Assembly (NCBI GenBank): GCA_964514055.1
Contig: CAZEPB010000023.1
Coordinates: 1-25,872 of the forward strand
DNA: 25,872 nucleotides
Direction of reading: 5' to 3'
Source of the DNA: SG8-32-3 sp964514055
GTDB taxonomy: Archaea > Thermoproteota > Bathyarchaeia > Bathyarchaeales > Bathycorpusculaceae
The notes beneath the pieces are model-generated. The model searched no databases and was not told where the DNA came from. It saw only the letters and a program-made list of their open reading frames with translations. Both the position numbers and the translations under genes were made by a program. This document shows, one piece after another, positions 23,272-25,872 of the stretch (the first letter of the stretch is position 1; every line of letters begins with the position of its first letter).

Positions 23272-23673
23272 TTACCTTCCAAATTCTTTTTTAAGCAGTT
23301 CTTTCAAGGTTAAGACCGGCTTATCAGGAGCTGGCTCAACTTCAGCGGGAGTTCCTTTGAAAGAAGGCATCCCTATGCTTGTTGTCTCGTTGCTGACGAT
23401 TGAGTTAGCCCAAGGACCATAGGGAATGTAAATCAAGCCTGGCATGGCGCCTCTCGGATACTTCACGGCTCTAAGCACCACAGAGCCGTTGGGAGTCGTC
23501 ACCTGAATATGCGTGTTGTTCCTTATTCCAAGCTTCTTCATGTCGCCAGCGTCCATGTAACACATTGTCGTGCTCTCAAAGTATTCTTTTGTGCCTTTTC
23601 CAGCCTCTTTGCCTACGCCTTGCTCTATTGTTCGCCCCGTAAGAAGAGTAACCTTCAATTTCTGCTGCATCAT
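23272..23673 (-). CDS. fwdD: Formylmethanofuran dehydrogenase subunit D
   Basis: 133-residue molybdopterin-dinucleotide-binding domain that completes FwdB (it corresponds to the C-terminal domain of formate dehydrogenases). Visible motifs are LLTGRTIEQGVGKEAGK (about 10-26), YMDAGDMKKLGI (about 39-50), VTTPNGSVVLRAV (about 58-70) and YIPYGPWANSIVSNETTSIG (about 82-101). It is first in fwdDBAC, with a TATA-like element 37-46 nt upstream of the ATG at 23673; M2 is an alternative start. Confidence 0.94.
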   Translation of the reverse strand: MMQQKLKVTLLTGRTIEQGVGKEAGKGTKEYFESTTMCYMDAGDMKKLGIRNNTHIQVTTPNGSVVLRAVKYPRGAMPGLIYIPYGPWANSIVSNETTSIGMPSFKGTPAEVEPAPDKPVLTLKELLKKEFGR

Positions 23674-23709
23674 GCGCTTAACCCTTTATCCATTATTGAT
23701 GTTTGGCTG

Positions 23710-23719
23710 ATATTTAAGA
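23710..23719 (-). promoter_or_regulatory. TATA-like promoter of the fwdDBAC operon
   Basis: Minus-strand CTTAAATATC centred about 41 nt before the fwdD ATG predicts transcription from around 23688 and a leader of about 15 nt. It lies in the 76-nt gap between the CitG-like gene and fwdD. Confidence 0.5.
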
Positions 23720-23749
23720 GTGGAGCTTGAGAAACATGAAAATTCAACA

Positions 23750-24691
23750 TCAAGGTCGGTATCCGCTGAGTGTGCACAAAGCCAAGGCAGCTGCGGTTAA
23801 GTCAGCGGTCGTTCCTGGGTTAAGCTGGTTTCCAGATTCTCTGAGTTTTCTATCAAACTCGAAAATGTTTTTCTTTCCTTCTGAGGTTTCCAAGCCGCCT
23901 AACTCCAAGATTTTTTTGGCGTCTAAAGAAACTTCCCGTGCTTTTTCAACGCCTACTTTTCGGGCTATAAAAGTGTCTGGATGTTCAGAGAGGATTTTCA
24001 GGAAAGTGTGAACGACCGCCGTGTTCAAATCTCCGCGTTTAAGCTGCTGCATCAGGTAAGGATAAGCCAAATCAAAGGTTATCGAGTAATTGTTAACCCA
24101 TTCCGAGCAGATGTCGTCGTAGCTCGCGGCTATTTTGAAAACTTCATAAAGTGAAACATTCTTCTTAAGAATCCGCGTTTTAGATGCTGGGTCGTTAACG
24201 TCGAGGTCTGGAGCCCCGCCGAGACCGCTCGGCTTCGCCAAGTCTATGGCTTCGTAAAGGTGAACAGCGTCCTCAGCCGTTGTAGATTCAACCGTCAACC
24301 TCAAGTTTTCTTTCAACCGCGCCAAATCAAAATTTTCTTCAGTCGGAGTCATGCCTGCGGCAACCGCGATGGGCACGAACAGAATCACTGTGCCAAGCAG
24401 CGTGTTCCCGCCCTTCTGCCAAGCGTTAATATCGGCGGCGCATCTTTTCATGATTTGACCCATTCCAACATCGTTAACGCTGAGCTTTTTGTCGTGCACC
24501 GCGATTCCGCGGCGTGCAGCCTCTTCAAACGAAGCAGTTGCAGCCACTGCGGAAGCCAGAAAATGTTCGACACGAGTGCCTTCAAAGCCCGTTGTGAAAT
24601 TCACGTTTCCAGGTTTTGCGGCGCTGACCTCAAGCAGCATAGCCAACTCTAAGCAGTTGGAGATGTTTTTTGCTTTTTCACGGTTGGACAT
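23750..24691 (-). CDS. CitG-family (triphosphoribosyl-dephospho-CoA synthase-like) protein
   Basis: 313 residues of the CitG/MdcB family (COG1767). Signatures are LLEVSAAKPGNVNF (about 19-32), GGNTLLGTVILFVPIA (about 94-109) and the C-terminal NPGTTADLTAAALALC (about 292-307). Bacterial CitG makes the prosthetic-group precursor of citrate lyase; no citrate lyase or malonate decarboxylase gene is in view. Here the gene is immediately upstream of fwdDBAC on the same strand (76-nt gap), so a role in methanofuran or H4MPT cofactor synthesis, or another triphosphoribosyl/pterin-type transfer, is plausible. This is inference from context and the substrate is unknown. Confidence 0.8.
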   Translation of the reverse strand: MSNREKAKNISNCLELAMLLEVSAAKPGNVNFTTGFEGTRVEHFLASAVAATASFEEAARRGIAVHDKKLSVNDVGMGQIMKRCAADINAWQKGGNTLLGTVILFVPIAVAAGMTPTEENFDLARLKENLRLTVESTTAEDAVHLYEAIDLAKPSGLGGAPDLDVNDPASKTRILKKNVSLYEVFKIAASYDDICSEWVNNYSITFDLAYPYLMQQLKRGDLNTAVVHTFLKILSEHPDTFIARKVGVEKAREVSLDAKKILELGGLETSEGKKNIFEFDRKLRESGNQLNPGTTADLTAAALALCTLSGYRP

Positions 24692-24771
24692 CGGGGAAAG
24701 CGCACCTGATTTAAGGTAGGTTAGAAAAAAGGTTTATTAGCGTTTTGTAAAGCGTTACAAGATGATTCCCG

Positions 24772-25785
24772 ATGCGAGCCCGAGAAGGCGACCTGATTAA
24801 AACAGAAAACCACGTAATCTTCGACGTCAAAGGCTTAATGCATCCTCCGAACAGGCTCATAGCGTTTCCTCGGTACATCCCGTCATCTCAGGGCACGCGC
24901 CGAAGCCGAGAGGACTTGTACGGCAAAATTTACAGCTTCAGTGAACGCTTCCAGTTTCTCGAAAAGAACATGCCAGACTTGATAGTTCATGACCCCGTGT
25001 TTGACGAGACCCTGTGTGAAGTGCCTATCGGCACTGTTGTGGAGTGTTATGAGCCCGTTGAAAAGCTCAGGTTACTACGTACATCTAAGGAGCTGGGAGA
25101 GTTGGAGCGGAAAGCCTTGCAGCTTGCGGAAGCGTTGAAGGAAGCAGCGGGCATTCCGTGGAGCGCCATAGGAATTTCTGGGTCTGTGCTGGTTGGACTG
25201 TACACGGCGAAGTCTGACATTGACCCTGTTGTTTACGGCGTGGAGAACTGTCGCAGGGCGTACGCGGCACTGGAAACGTTGTTGAAGGATGAGGCTTCCA
25301 AGTTTAAGCCTTACAGTCGTGAGGAGTTGCAGGCGCTGTTCGATTTCCGTTCGAAAGACACTATCATGAGCTTCGAAGACTTCGTCAGGGTCGAAAAGCG
25401 TAAGGCGTTCCAAGGCATGTTTGAGGGCACTGACTACTTCATACGCTTCGTGAAAGACTGGAGCCAAGTAAGCCAGCAGTACGGCGATGTCCGCTACAGG
25501 AACAGCGGCTACGCAAAAATAACCGCCACAATCGCTGATGACTCCGAGGCGCTGTTCACGCCGTGTACTTACAGAATCGAAAACGTCACGGTTGCTGAGG
25601 GCTCGAAGCTGGAGCCGATAAGTAAAATTGTGTCTTTCCGCGGCAGGTTCTGTGAACAAGCCAGAAAAGGCGAAGCGGTAACGGCACAGGGAAAAGTTGA
25701 ACGCGTCACCAACATGAAAACGGGAAAAGAGTACTACAGGATAATACTAGGCAACAAGCCCGCGGATTACATGGTGTTGTCCTGA
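24772..25785 (+). CDS. Archaeal predicted nucleotidyltransferase (COG1665-like)
   Basis: 337 residues. The central GISGSVLVGLYTAKSDID (134-151) has the GS (136-137) and D-x-D (D149, D151) signature of the polymerase-beta-type minimal nucleotidyltransferase fold. It is preceded by an N-terminal region with RLIAFPRYIPSS and followed by a C-terminal beta-rich part with RYRNSGYAKITATI and RGRFCEQARKGEAVTAQGKV, possibly an OB-like domain. Such proteins are conserved in archaea without known substrate; RNA or protein nucleotidylation are both possible. ATG 24772 diverges from the CitG-like gene by 80 nt. Confidence 0.75.
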   Translation: MRAREGDLIKTENHVIFDVKGLMHPPNRLIAFPRYIPSSQGTRRSREDLYGKIYSFSERFQFLEKNMPDLIVHDPVFDETLCEVPIGTVVECYEPVEKLRLLRTSKELGELERKALQLAEALKEAAGIPWSAIGISGSVLVGLYTAKSDIDPVVYGVENCRRAYAALETLLKDEASKFKPYSREELQALFDFRSKDTIMSFEDFVRVEKRKAFQGMFEGTDYFIRFVKDWSQVSQQYGDVRYRNSGYAKITATIADDSEALFTPCTYRIENVTVAEGSKLEPISKIVSFRGRFCEQARKGEAVTAQGKVERVTNMKTGKEYYRIILGNKPADYMVLS

Positions 25786-25786
25786 C

Positions 25787-25872
25787 CTACCCAGCAACTT
25801 TCAGGACTTGCTCGTAGTAGCGCGGGCAATAAGTCAAGGTGACCTGGTGATAGCTGCCTTTGGCTGATTGGA
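25787..25872 (-). CDS. 3' end of an unidentified gene (partial)
   Basis: A minus-strand frame is open from the window edge to TAG (25789-25787), giving a C-terminus that includes SYHQVTLTYCPRYYEQVLKV. Its stop is 1 nt from the stop of the convergent nucleotidyltransferase gene, a normal arrangement. Too short to identify. Confidence 0.45.
   Translation of the reverse strand, partial: QSAKGSYHQVTLTYCPRYYEQVLKVAG

Noticed and set aside
25075..25659. Minus-strand open frame of 194 codons
   Set aside because: Antisense to the nucleotidyltransferase with its GS...DxD motif; Arg-rich shadow protein.
1..25872. CRISPR arrays, tRNA or rRNA genes, insertion sequences
   Set aside because: No regularly spaced direct repeats, cloverleaf-like segments, rRNA-like blocks or transposase frames were recognised by eye; a tRNAscan/Infernal run would settle short RNAs.

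Overview
The window looks like chromosomal DNA of an uncultivated archaeon, most likely of the Bathyarchaeia (MCG) or a related TACK lineage; this placement is inferred from gene content and was not tested. The archaeal signs are TATA-like elements 25-35 nt upstream of starts, several TTG/GTG starts, an archaeal-type valyl-tRNA synthetase, a geranylgeranyl-reductase-like flavoprotein, single-domain KaiC-like ATPases, and tetrahydromethanopterin (H4MPT)/methanofuran C1 genes. No rRNA, tRNA, CRISPR array or insertion sequence was recognised.

Layout. 1-98: 3' end of a methyltransferase-like gene. 339-1190 (-): heavily glycosylatable surface protein with a C-terminal membrane anchor, preceded by two operator-like dyads. 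1485-4715 (-): valS-nadX operon. 4789-5413 (+): TPP riboswitch and thiamine transporter thiT. 5471-7147 (-): mptN-like glutamate ligase and fdhD. 7309-7710 (-): small flavodoxin. 7775-10020 (-): coiled-coil protein followed by a PPP-family phosphatase. 10096-10695 (+): small membrane protein resembling an ECF S component. 10946-11941 (+): mch. 12046-12804 (+): KaiC-like ATPase. 13041-14057 (-) and 14203-15219 (+): divergent geranylgeranyl reductase and polyprenyl synthase-like genes. 15191-15475 (-): 94-residue protein. 15538-16779 (+): MFS transporter. 16953-18754 (+): MinD-like ATPase and a second KaiC-like ATPase with a Cys-rich tail. 18895-19275 (+): short MetV-like protein. 19299-23673 (-): fwdDBAC operon (tungsten/molybdenum formylmethanofuran dehydrogenase). 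23750-24691 (-): CitG-family protein. 24772-25785 (+): nucleotidyltransferase. 25787-25872 (-): 3' end of another gene.

How the genes fit together. fwdDBAC (CO2 + methanofuran to formylmethanofuran), mch (methenyl-H4MPT cyclohydrolase), the MetV-like protein (methylene-pterin reductase small subunit family), the mptN-like ligase (H4MPT/sarcinapterin side chain) and fdhD (sulfuration of Mo/W-bis-PGD enzymes) outline an archaeal Wood-Ljungdahl methyl branch. No methyl-CoM reductase gene is visible. A second theme is lipid/isoprenoid synthesis (GGR, prenyl synthase) beside an MFS-MinD-KaiC group whose role is unknown. The most distinctive points are the TPP aptamer that contains the Shine-Dalgarno sequence of thiT, the truncated MetV-like protein beside fwd, the KaiC-like protein with a TRASH/YHS-like tail, a Lys-rich insert in FwdB, the 33-bp-spaced operator dyads and a 36-37 nt intergenic repeat.
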